Shown in pieces: positions 10,483 through 18,989 of a stretch of 35,941 nt of DNA; position 1 is the stretch's first letter; each line of letters begins with the position of its first letter. Position numbers and translations under genes: made by a program. This stretch comes from Pirellulales bacterium (GTDB lineage Bacteria; Planctomycetota; Planctomycetia; Pirellulales; UBA7805): positions 1 to 35,941 of the forward strand of contig JASMGX010000015.1 in the NCBI GenBank assembly GCA_030751095.1. Direction: 5' to 3'. Under the pieces are notes generated by a model. That model was not told the origin of the DNA. It made no database searches and saw nothing but the letters and a program-made list of their open reading frames with translations.

Positions 10483-10710
10483 GTGGCAAAGAAGAAACGA
10501 AAGAAAAAGCAAACGGGGCCACTGGCGAAACAGAAGGCCACGGTTTACACGATGATGTTGATTTTTTCTTTTCTGGCCTTGGTGCTGGCCTGTGTTCTGA
10601 TGTACCTGGAATTAAAAGAATACGATTTTGATATTGAGGCCAAGCAGTACCAGTCGGCTTATCTAAATCCCACTGTAGCGACTGATGCCGAAACAGTTGC
10701 TTCCTTCTGA
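10483..10710 (+). CDS. Small single-pass membrane protein (75 aa), unknown function
   Basis: Basic N-terminus MAKKKRKKKQTG followed by one TM (MMLIFSFLALVLACVLMYL). GTG start; same strand and close to the 9515 gene. Confidence 0.7.
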   Translation: MAKKKRKKKQTGPLAKQKATVYTMMLIFSFLALVLACVLMYLELKEYDFDIEAKQYQSAYLNPTVATDAETVASF

Positions 10711-11147
10711 GAGTTGATCGAGCGCGCTGTTCGACTCACAACGACTCCACGGGAGTACATGCTCCGTCAGATTGCAATGTGCTCGTGGGATGAGAGTGCA
10801 GTCGGGCATCGGCGAATCTCTGGTGTGTCCCTTTGGTTTTTGCCGCCTGCAGGCGATCGATGGTAAACTGTGAGGATTAGCCGGTCTTTGCAATGCTGCT
10901 AGCAGTCGCCAGATATCGCAACCGATACGCCTTTTCCAAAGTGCAATATTCAGATGCTCAGAAAAGTCATGGCAGTTGCCCTGCTTTTTCACCCTAGTCT
11001 TTAATTTTCTGGGGGAAATACTTGACACTCGCATATCCCAGAATTAGCCTGACTGTTGGCCTTAATATTTCTCTTGGGAAGATGGCCGAGTTGGTTGGAT
11101 CTATCGGTCCAACACATACCTGCCGAAGAAATCAAATCCGTTAGGGA

Positions 11148-12125
11148 GTGCTTATCGTGATTATTCGTTCAATCGTTGTTGTGTTGGGATTGTTTGTTTC
11201 AGTGATGGTCTGCGAGACTGCGCGGGCAGCCGATGCATGCTGTGATGAAACGGTTGCCAAACCGTGTTATGTCGAGCGGACGGTAATGCGACCGCAGTAT
11301 GTCACAGAGACGCGGATGTGCACTTCGACAGAGTACCGTTATGAAACGCGAGAGCGGACAATCACGGTACAAAAATGTGTTGCTGAAACGGCAGCGCGAA
11401 CATGCGAAGTGACAGTCATGGTGCCCGAGCAGCGAACCCGGACAGTGTCTTACACGGTGAATCGTCCGGTGACGCGGACCGTTTCCCGGCAGTATCAGGT
11501 TCAAGTCCCCGTCTGGCAAAATGTTGAGCAATCCTGCACGGTACAGGTTCCCCATGTAGAAACGCGGCAAGCGCAGCGGATTGAATGTCGTCGTGTTCCC
11601 GTCACTGTGATGAAAACAGTTTGTCGAGATGCCGGTTGCTGGGTCAATCAAACGCTACAGGTACCCGGATGCGATCCCTGTGGTCGAGCGGTCATGCGGA
11701 CAGTCTGTCGTCCGGTGTACGTGCCGAAGACAGTTCAGGAGCAAGTGCCGGTTACCTGCTATAAAACCGAGCGGGTCAGTGTGCCCTATCAATACAAGGT
11801 GACTGTCTGTAAGCCGGAGGTGCGGAAGCGAATGGTGCGGGTTTGCAACTACCGCACCGAGACACGAACGTGTAATGTTCAAGTCTGTGAAATGCAGTGC
11901 GTGCCAATGACTAAGGAAGTCAAATACACTTGCATGATGCCCCAGAAAAAACAGCGTAGCTATAACGTCACCACCTACCGGATGATTCCGGAAAAGCGGG
12001 TAGAGACCTACAAAGTCTGTGTGCCCCATCAGGTGCAAAAACCGGTGAAAGTTCGTGTCTGCCGGATGGTGGCCGAAAAGATTCAGGTGCCGGTTTGCAG
12101 TGACTGCGAGGATTGCTGTTCCTAG
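11148..12125 (+). CDS. Secreted Cys/Thr/Val/Arg-rich repetitive protein resembling planctomycete YTV-type cell-surface proteins
   Basis: Signal peptide followed by degenerate repeats such as CYVERTVMRPQYVTETRMC, RTRTVSYTVNRPVTRTVSRQYQVQVPVW and YKTERVSVPYQYKVTVCKPEVRKRMVRVC. GTG start at 11148 or 11157. Confidence 0.82.
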   Translation: MLIVIIRSIVVVLGLFVSVMVCETARAADACCDETVAKPCYVERTVMRPQYVTETRMCTSTEYRYETRERTITVQKCVAETAARTCEVTVMVPEQRTRTVSYTVNRPVTRTVSRQYQVQVPVWQNVEQSCTVQVPHVETRQAQRIECRRVPVTVMKTVCRDAGCWVNQTLQVPGCDPCGRAVMRTVCRPVYVPKTVQEQVPVTCYKTERVSVPYQYKVTVCKPEVRKRMVRVCNYRTETRTCNVQVCEMQCVPMTKEVKYTCMMPQKKQRSYNVTTYRMIPEKRVETYKVCVPHQVQKPVKVRVCRMVAEKIQVPVCSDCEDCCS

Positions 12126-12448
12126 ATGCCACCTTGGCATCATCTACAATCATTTTGCCTGTCGGGGTTTTATGTGCGCTGGCGGTTCCTCGCGGCTTCT
12201 CGTTTTGCAGCATTCTCTTTCGGTCGCGCCGCTTCTCTGCCGGGCTGCGAAAATCCTACACGGACAATTATCGTTCGGTTGCAACAAAAATCTCGAACTG
12301 GCATCGGGAAACAACTACAGCTCCTCTATAATCATGCAGTTGGTGTCGCCTTGGCTGGCTATGCCCGATTGCCGGCCGCGCAATATAGAGACATTTTGGA
12401 TGTGTACCAATGCACGCAGTTTTGTGGTTGCTTTGAAGAGTCCCATTG

Positions 12449-13387
12449 ATGAAGCCCAAACTGAGATTGAAATACACAGATTTTTACAAGGGCTGGCCGG
12501 TTCGAGAAAATCTATTTTCTCAAATCCTTTCAGAATTGTATGATCTGGAGTTTTCTGAAGATCCGGAGTTGGTGATCTTTCTGCCTTTCGGCCATCAGCA
12601 TCTGAAATACCGATGTCGAAAGATATTTATTACGGGTGAAAATCATCGCCCGAATTTCAATGTCTGTGATTACGCATTTTCTTTTGATTACTTGGACGAT
12701 GCGCGTAATTACCGATTTCCCCTTGCACTGTGGGGTAAGCGAGAGAGACCACCAGATTGGTCCGCAGAGATGGAACTGCAGAAGAAGACCCGCTTTTGCA
12801 ACTTCGTCTTTTCCAATCCGTCCTCCCCCCTGCGGAATCAACTCTATAAGAAACTGAGTCGCTATAAAAAGGTAGATTCTGGTGGGCGTTACAAAAATAA
12901 CCTGGGCTACCGACTCGCGGACAAGCACTCTTTTGTATCGCAGTGCAAATTTACGATTGCCTATGAAAATAGTTCTTACCCTGGTTACGTTACCGAAAAA
13001 ATAGCGGATGCTTTTGCTGCCAATACCATTGGCATCTATTGGGGTAATCCATTAGTCCATCTCGACTTCAATCCGGACAGTTTTATCAACTTCTATGATT
13101 ATGGGAGCAATGAGGCGGTGATCGAGAGGATTATCGAGTTGGATCAGAACGATACGGCTTATCTGGAAATGTTGCGACAACCATGTTATCTCGGCAATGA
13201 ATATCCGAAGGCCTACAGTAGGGAGCGACTCCGGAACCAGTTGCAAACAATCGTCGAATCTGACGAAATTCCGGTGTCGAAAAAGTCGTCCCGCTGGGTA
13301 CACCACTTCCGCCACCGCGCAGACAACATGCAATTCAAATGGGGCAGACGATGGCACCGCTGGAAGTACCGTTTGCTACGGATCTGA
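12449..13387 (+). CDS. Glycosyltransferase family 10 (alpha-1,3-fucosyltransferase-like)
   Basis: CKFTIAYENSSYPGYVTEKIADAFAANTIGIYWG matches the GT10 donor-binding signature; earlier FITGENHRPNFNVCDYAFSFDYL is also GT10-like. Confidence 0.85.
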   Translation: MKPKLRLKYTDFYKGWPVRENLFSQILSELYDLEFSEDPELVIFLPFGHQHLKYRCRKIFITGENHRPNFNVCDYAFSFDYLDDARNYRFPLALWGKRERPPDWSAEMELQKKTRFCNFVFSNPSSPLRNQLYKKLSRYKKVDSGGRYKNNLGYRLADKHSFVSQCKFTIAYENSSYPGYVTEKIADAFAANTIGIYWGNPLVHLDFNPDSFINFYDYGSNEAVIERIIELDQNDTAYLEMLRQPCYLGNEYPKAYSRERLRNQLQTIVESDEIPVSKKSSRWVHHFRHRADNMQFKWGRRWHRWKYRLLRI

Positions 13388-13480
13388 AGCGGACAATACG
13401 CTCTGCGAGCCACGACATTGGTGCTTTTTTGGCTGCAATGTCTCTTGCATCACTGAGCTAGTGAAAACAAATACGAGTAT

Positions 13481-15103
13481 TTACTCAATGTCCTGTTGAT
13501 CCGCCTGATGTGCAGCCTCAATCTGGTCAAAATAGACTTGCGTCTGCTCCGGAGGGATCGGGAGCCGTCGGGCAAGAAAAAAGCAAATCAGAGACCAGAC
13601 TGCAGTGCCTGCCATTCCTTGCAAGTCGGTGATCTTTTGAATGCCTCCATGCCCACCGAGCCAGGTGATCAATACCAATCCTATTAAAAAAGGGGGGATC
13701 CAAAGCGCGGAGGCGAGGTCCGTCTTCTGGCGAAGCAATAACTGTGAAGCGATGAACACCACACCACAAATACAAAACACGAGGCCCAACTTCCACACGA
13801 CCGCCCACCCTGTAATGTAGATCAGCAGTCCGCAGATCATGAACGCCAGGGGGCAAAAGAATTCGGCCCAGGGTAGTCGGAAGGGCCGCTTCTGCTGGGG
13901 TAACTGTCGACGAAGTGCCAACAGACTTAGTGGCCCGAGTGCGTATGCGATGACGACGACAGCCGTGAGAAAGGCGACCAGCTCCTGCCAGCCAGGAAAG
14001 GGAAGAAAGAGAAAGAGTCCGATGGGAAACGACAGGACGATCAAGAGGCCCGGCGAGTGGTAACGACCGACGCGACTGAGTCGACCGGGCAGGTAGCGGT
14101 CGTGGCTCATGCCGCGGGCGATTCGCAGACTCGAACCGAGATTGATCAATCCCGCACCCAACGGCGAGACGATCGCCCCGGCAAAAACAAAATAAAACAT
14201 CCATACGACACCGAGTGTCTTGGCCAATCCGGCAATCGGGCCGACTTGGTCGGTAAAACCAAGCTCTCTCCAGTTGCCCGGCTCGGGAAAATTATCTGGC
14301 CTCAAGCCTCCCAGAAAGGCTATCTGCAGAGCGATGTAACAGAGCATGCAAAAGAGGATCGATGCAATGACTGCAATCGGAACATCCCGATGTGGATTCT
14401 TCGACTCGCCAGCTGCGATTGCCGCATGCTGGAATCCAGTGAATGCATAAATCACACCTCCATACGCCAGAGCGCGGAAGATTCCTCCCGCGCCGTACGG
14501 AGCAAAACCTCCTTCGTTGATATCATCAAACATTTCCCAGCGGAAGGCGAATACAATTAATGAGACCGTAACGACAACCACCAGCGCAATTTTTATCCAG
14601 GTGAGGCTGTTGTTGATATGGGCAAAAAGTTTGACTCCCCGCCAGTTGATCAATGAAAAAAGAATCCAAAGTACGGCGGCACAAAAAAATCCGTACAGGG
14701 TCAGGGGATGGGAAATGGTCTGTCCGTCTTTTCCGAGTTGCTCCTTGGTCAGCCAGGGAAAGTAGATGGAGCCGTACTGCATCACCGCCTGCACTTCGGC
14801 GGCCACAATAACCGTAAAGGTCAGCCAGGAACTTAAGGATGCAAAAAAGCCAGCCGTGCGGCCATACGAGAGGAGCGAATAGCGGGTAATTCCGCCATTG
14901 ATCGGCAACATTGCTCCAAGTTCTGCAAAGGTGACTGCTATGACCATGATTGCCAGGCCACCGATCACCCAGGCAACCAGCGCTGCTGGTCCGGCCAGTT
15001 GCACCGCATAGAGTGGTCCGAAAAGCCAGCCGGAGCCGAGAATACCACCGACCGAAACAAACAGAAGTCCAATGAGGCCGATTTGGCGGTGATGATGGGG
15101 CAT
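13481..15103 (-). CDS. APC-superfamily amino acid permease
   Basis: IGLIGLLFVSVGGILGSGWLFGPLYAVQLAGPAALVAWVIGG; about 12 TM segments; FTGFQHAAIAAGESKNPHRDVP. ATG at 15103 preferred over 15148, which overlaps the palindrome. Confidence 0.9.
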   Translation of the reverse strand: MPHHHRQIGLIGLLFVSVGGILGSGWLFGPLYAVQLAGPAALVAWVIGGLAIMVIAVTFAELGAMLPINGGITRYSLLSYGRTAGFFASLSSWLTFTVIVAAEVQAVMQYGSIYFPWLTKEQLGKDGQTISHPLTLYGFFCAAVLWILFSLINWRGVKLFAHINNSLTWIKIALVVVVTVSLIVFAFRWEMFDDINEGGFAPYGAGGIFRALAYGGVIYAFTGFQHAAIAAGESKNPHRDVPIAVIASILFCMLCYIALQIAFLGGLRPDNFPEPGNWRELGFTDQVGPIAGLAKTLGVVWMFYFVFAGAIVSPLGAGLINLGSSLRIARGMSHDRYLPGRLSRVGRYHSPGLLIVLSFPIGLFLFLPFPGWQELVAFLTAVVVIAYALGPLSLLALRRQLPQQKRPFRLPWAEFFCPLAFMICGLLIYITGWAVVWKLGLVFCICGVVFIASQLLLRQKTDLASALWIPPFLIGLVLITWLGGHGGIQKITDLQGMAGTAVWSLICFFLARRLPIPPEQTQVYFDQIEAAHQADQQDIE

Positions 15104-15128
15104 GACCGTGCAGTTCACTGTGACAAAA

Positions 15129-15150
15129 TTGTGACAACATGTTGTCACAA
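15129..15150. promoter_or_regulatory. 22-bp perfect palindrome TTGTGACAACATGTTGTCACAA, candidate operator
   Basis: Identical to its own reverse complement. A further TGTGACAA half-site lies immediately to its left (..ctgtgacaaaa). Confidence 0.65.
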
Positions 15151-15158
15151 AATTCTAT

Positions 15159-15220
15159 AAGCTCGGTATTCTAATCGAAATTAGGCGCTAAGCTCGGTAT
15201 TCTAATCGAAATTAGGCGCT
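15159..15220. repeat. Perfect 31-bp tandem duplication (AAGCTCGGTATTCTAATCGAAATTAGGCGCT x2)
   Basis: 15159-15189 and 15190-15220 are identical; each copy contains the inverted repeat CTAAT-CGAA-ATTAG. Confidence 0.95.
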
Positions 15221-15393
15221 TTTAGCAGCATTACCCGCCGAGTCTCTTTGTCACGGTCATTATTGCCGGGGTGGACTCTTTTTCTGATTTGTTGCCACGC
15301 CGATTCTCTCAGTCAAACTGCTGGCCCGTCGGCGATAGGGGCATACAGGTTTCACTTGCCGACGGGCTAAAACTTGCAGATAATACTGTTGCT

Positions 15394-16365
15394 ATGCGAA
15401 TTCTCTTTCCATGTTGTCTCTTGTCGGGCTTTTTGCTGTGGACTATTTCCATTGCTTGGTGCGAGCAGGATACGAGACAGACCAAACGACCCAATTCCAA
15501 CGCCCGGCCGACCCGTGCCGAGCCACCGGGCAGTTGGGACCCCGCCACGGAAAAACTCTTTCAGGGAGATCCTTTTCAGGCTGTTCGTGGTTCCCGGCCC
15601 GAAAAGAACACGGCGATTCCCTCGGCGAGTGAGTCTACAGTACCCCAGCGGGGCGCAAGCGGACTCGTTCCCTGGCCCAAACTCATCTCGGAAGCAACCA
15701 TTACCGACGAAATCAAAAATCTCCAGCCTGAGGTGGCCCAAAACGTTCGTCGACCAGGGACCTTTAAAGCAGGTGGTAATCGCAAAGTTGAAAAGCAATT
15801 TGCCGTTATTGCTGCGATGTTTGGCATCGTCGCCGAGTATGGCGAACCGATCCGCTGGCAAGCTGTATCGAGCGGCGCCCGCGATGCCTTTGCCCGCGCG
15901 GCTGCAAATGCAAAAGTCGGAAGCCAAAATGCATATCAGGAATCGAGGACACGTTTTGAGGATCTTGAGGAATTGATTCGCGGTGGCACGGTGGAGTTCG
16001 AAACGACAAAATCGGAGGAGAGTGGTGTATGGAGTCGACTCATTGAACGGCGGCTCTTGATGCAGCGAATTGAAAGAGCCGATAAGGAGCGGATCAAACC
16101 GTGGATTGCAAATGAGTCTGAATTTAAACAGAATCGTGAGTCGTTGTTGCACGAAGCAGAAATGATTGCCGCACTTGCCGAAATCTTTTACCAGAAAGAG
16201 TACGAATTCTATGACGACGATGACTTTGTCGCTTATTGCAAGCAGCTCCAGAAACAGGCCCAAGAACTTGCCCGCGCGATAAAAAACCAAAATCTCCCGG
16301 CGGTGCAGAAGCTCTATGGCGAGATCAGCAAAACCTGCTCCGCGTGTCACGAAGGCTATAAATAA
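15394..16365 (+). CDS. Exported cytochrome c'-like protein with C-terminal haem motif
   Basis: Signal peptide MRILFPCCLLSGFLLWTISIAWC; C-terminal TCSACHEGYK (CxxCH) preceded by a helical bundle-like region. ATG at 15394 preferred over 15271. Confidence 0.8.
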   Translation: MRILFPCCLLSGFLLWTISIAWCEQDTRQTKRPNSNARPTRAEPPGSWDPATEKLFQGDPFQAVRGSRPEKNTAIPSASESTVPQRGASGLVPWPKLISEATITDEIKNLQPEVAQNVRRPGTFKAGGNRKVEKQFAVIAAMFGIVAEYGEPIRWQAVSSGARDAFARAAANAKVGSQNAYQESRTRFEDLEELIRGGTVEFETTKSEESGVWSRLIERRLLMQRIERADKERIKPWIANESEFKQNRESLLHEAEMIAALAEIFYQKEYEFYDDDDFVAYCKQLQKQAQELARAIKNQNLPAVQKLYGEISKTCSACHEGYK

Positions 16366-16584
16366 TACTCCTGCCTATTACATTCACCGTGCGGCAAAGC
16401 TGTGGGTCTCTTTTCACCCTCAATTTGCACATGTATATTGGACGGAGAGAAAGTGATGGTAGTTGTCCTTTCCTTTAGGCGAGCATTCGGCCTCTTGTTT
16501 TAAAGAGGAACGTCTGGAATTCGGATGCTAGTGGGGCAACTCCGAGGCTGTGCCGAGTTTATTCGCTGATTGGTGAAAACGACC

Positions 16585-17091
16585 ATGGGCATTCGATTTT
16601 TTTGTCCCCAGGGGCACAAACTCAACGTCAAATCTTTTCTGGCGGGCAAGACGGGATTTTGTCCCCACTGCAATGCCAGGGTGGAGATACCGCTTACTTC
16701 CACGCGGCCGAGCAGCAAGGCGGCAGCAGAAGAACAAGTTATTCCATTGGCTCATCCTCTCGAAGAGGAAGTTGTCCTTTCAGGACCGCTGCTTGACGCC
16801 TCCGGGCCCGCCGCTGCCCCCTTCCCCGAGCAGGCGACAGGCACCATAGAGGGTCCGGACAAAGGCAAACCGACGGGTCCGGACACCTCCGAGCAGTGGT
16901 GGATCTTGTCTCAAGCCGATAACCAGCAATATGGCCCAGCTCCGACGGATCTGCTGCGACAGTGGATCCAAGAAGGCCGTGTTGTTGCCGAGACGCAGAT
17001 TCGTCCCGTTGACTCACCCAATGACCCCCATCATTGGCAAAAGGCGGTGATGCGGTTTCCGGAATATTTTTCAGGGGATGGTGCTCACTAG
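16585..17091 (+). CDS. Zinc-ribbon plus GYF_2 domain protein
   Basis: N-terminal FFCPQGHKLNVKSFLAGKTGFCPHCNARVEIP; C-terminal WWILSQADNQQYGPAPTDLLRQWIQEGRVVAETQI (GYF_2-like). Confidence 0.82.
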   Translation: MGIRFFCPQGHKLNVKSFLAGKTGFCPHCNARVEIPLTSTRPSSKAAAEEQVIPLAHPLEEEVVLSGPLLDASGPAAAPFPEQATGTIEGPDKGKPTGPDTSEQWWILSQADNQQYGPAPTDLLRQWIQEGRVVAETQIRPVDSPNDPHHWQKAVMRFPEYFSGDGAH

Positions 17092-17116
17092 CTGTCGCAG
17101 CACCAATCATTTTGTC

Positions 17117-18607
17117 ATGAACATCCAGCAGTTTTTTGATCATCACGGCCTGAGTTCCAATCCTTTTGTGGAAGAAGATGCACAGACAGATTTGGTTTTT
17201 AAAGAACACTGTCTGAAAGAGATTTTTCATCCCGCCTGGGACAAGATCTATGGGAATCCCTCAGAGCCGGCGACCTCGCTGGTGTTTGGTGAAAAAGGAT
17301 CGGGTAAGACTGCGATTCGGTTGCAGATTCTCGAGCACGTGAATCAATACAATCGCGAACATGCAGGGGAACGGGTCTTTGTCATTGATTATGTCGACTT
17401 CAATCCGTTTTTGGATCGTTTTCGAGAAACTCTCTCCTCGCGACGCCGCAAGCCGGATCGTGTGCTTTCTGAGTGGAAGCTATGGGATCACATCGATGCC
17501 ATTCTCTCCTTAGGTATTACCGGTCTTGCCGACCGGATTTTAGGGGTATCCCACCCCACAGGAGTTGCCTCGGAGATTGAGAAAAGTGCAATCCGCAGCC
17601 TCGATCGCAATCAAGCGAGGGACCTCTTGTTGCTGGCCGCCTGCTACGACCAATCGACGGCGGAGACATTCAAGGGGCGGTGGCATCGCTTACGCCGGAA
17701 ATTGAGATTCAGGACTTTTTCCACATATTGGGACATTGCGCTTTGTGTACTGGTGACGTGTTCGGTGTTTGGAATGATTTTCTGGCAAGGCTGGTGGGAC
17801 ACCCTGAGAACGCCCTGGCCGTATGCAATCGTTTTAGTGAGCCTCCTGCCACGAGTTGCCCGCATCTGGAAATGGTTCTGGTCCGCTCGCCAAATCGCCA
17901 AACATGTACGGACGGGCAACCACCGGGCATGGCCGTTATGCAAAGTGCTGCTCAATTTTTCCGGATCGGAACTTGGTGGTCAGCCGCTACCAAACAAGGA
18001 TCGCACCGATGATCGCTTTGAGTTGTTCTGCAAACTACAGGCAATCTTACAGACGTTGGGATTTTCGGGTGTTTTGGTACTTGTGGACCGCGTTGATGAA
18101 CCGCATCTGATCAACGGTCGTGCCGATTTTATGAAGGCATTTCTTTGGCCGTTGCTCGATAACAAGTTGCTAAAACACCCGGGGCTTGGTTTCAAACTTC
18201 TCTTGCCGATTGAGGTGGAGCATTACCTCGAACGCGAGGACCGTGCATTTTTTCAACGTGCGCGGCTCGACAAACAGAATATGATCCCTTCACTCGAGTG
18301 GACCGGCGAGGCCTTGTACGATGTTGCCTCTGCCCGTATTCGAGCTTGTGCAAAATCGGGCAGTGAACCGGCGTTACGCGGCTGGTTTGATAGTTCTGTG
18401 AGTGAACAGCGTCTGATTGAAGCCTTTCGCTCCTTGCGGGTTCCCCGCCACCTCTTCAAGTTTCTCTACCGTTTGTTGGTGGAGCATGGCAACGCCCACA
18501 CGGATGACAATCCATCCTGGCAAATCAGCAGCGAGTTGTTTGAATCGGTTCTGGCGGTTTACCTTCGCGATCAGGATCAGGTCGATCGCGGCTTGCGTGC
18601 CGGTTAG
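17117..18607 (+). CDS. P-loop NTPase with a transmembrane segment inserted between Walker A and Walker B (KAP-like topology)
   Basis: Walker A GEKGSGKTA (about 17288-17311); hydrophobic segments YWDIALCVLVTCSVFGMIFW and PWPYAIVLVSLLPRVARIW; Walker B-like GVLVLVDRVDEP (about 18068-18103). Confidence 0.82.
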   Translation: MNIQQFFDHHGLSSNPFVEEDAQTDLVFKEHCLKEIFHPAWDKIYGNPSEPATSLVFGEKGSGKTAIRLQILEHVNQYNREHAGERVFVIDYVDFNPFLDRFRETLSSRRRKPDRVLSEWKLWDHIDAILSLGITGLADRILGVSHPTGVASEIEKSAIRSLDRNQARDLLLLAACYDQSTAETFKGRWHRLRRKLRFRTFSTYWDIALCVLVTCSVFGMIFWQGWWDTLRTPWPYAIVLVSLLPRVARIWKWFWSARQIAKHVRTGNHRAWPLCKVLLNFSGSELGGQPLPNKDRTDDRFELFCKLQAILQTLGFSGVLVLVDRVDEPHLINGRADFMKAFLWPLLDNKLLKHPGLGFKLLLPIEVEHYLEREDRAFFQRARLDKQNMIPSLEWTGEALYDVASARIRACAKSGSEPALRGWFDSSVSEQRLIEAFRSLRVPRHLFKFLYRLLVEHGNAHTDDNPSWQISSELFESVLAVYLRDQDQVDRGLRAG

Positions 18608-18736
18608 TGTGATCGGGGCTCTTTGATCTTGAGAGCTGGCTGGCCCGCCGATATGCGGACAGTTCGTGGGGTACTAGGAAAAGAGTGCGGCAGGAGCCTA
18701 TACTGGGGCCGACAGGAACGCGATACCATAAAAAAA

Positions 18737-18768
18737 GAGAGTTCCTGCTCGCCGGGACAGGAACTCTC
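18737..18768 (-). terminator. Intrinsic terminator oriented to the minus strand
   Basis: 11-bp perfect stem GAGAGTTCCTG/CAGGAACTCTC. On the minus strand the stem is followed by TTTTTTT; on the plus strand no T-run follows. Confidence 0.7.
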
Positions 18769-18989
18769 AAAATAGGCTGTCCGAATTACCAAATATTTTT
18801 GGAGTCCGGAGACCCACAGCCGTAGACTTGGTATCGGAGCGAACGGTGTTCTAACTTTACCCGGCTCATGGGCTGGCTCTTTGAGATGCTGAAATGGGAA
18901 CAGTGTCGAGGTCATCGGCGGTATAAGCGGTACGGTTTAACATGGCTTGTGGCGGATGATTGACGTTGGACAAACAGGCCAACGAGGAG

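Noticed and set aside
10663-11034. 123-aa minus ORF in the 10.7-11.1 kb intergenic region
   Set aside because: No recognisable domain, no RBS, and overlaps the 3' end of the 75-aa gene; spacer more likely.
11079-11153. tRNA-like 5' half (GGGAAGATGGCCGAGTTGGTTGGATC) upstream of the YTV-like gene
   Set aside because: No matching anticodon arm, T-loop (GGTTCGAAT) or acceptor pairing downstream; D-arm resemblance only.
13527-14204. 225-aa and 204-aa (14526-15140) minus ORFs overlapping the permease in another frame
   Set aside because: Out-of-frame shadows of a clear 12-TM permease; Arg/Pro/Ser-rich junk composition.
15129-15150. Classical CRP site
   Set aside because: Half-sites TGTGA/TCACA are present, but the spacer is 10 bp rather than the 6 bp of CRP/FNR sites.
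15367-16350. 327-aa minus ORF antisense to the cytochrome c'-like gene
   Set aside because: The plus-strand product has signal peptide and CxxCH; the minus product shows no domain or start-site support.
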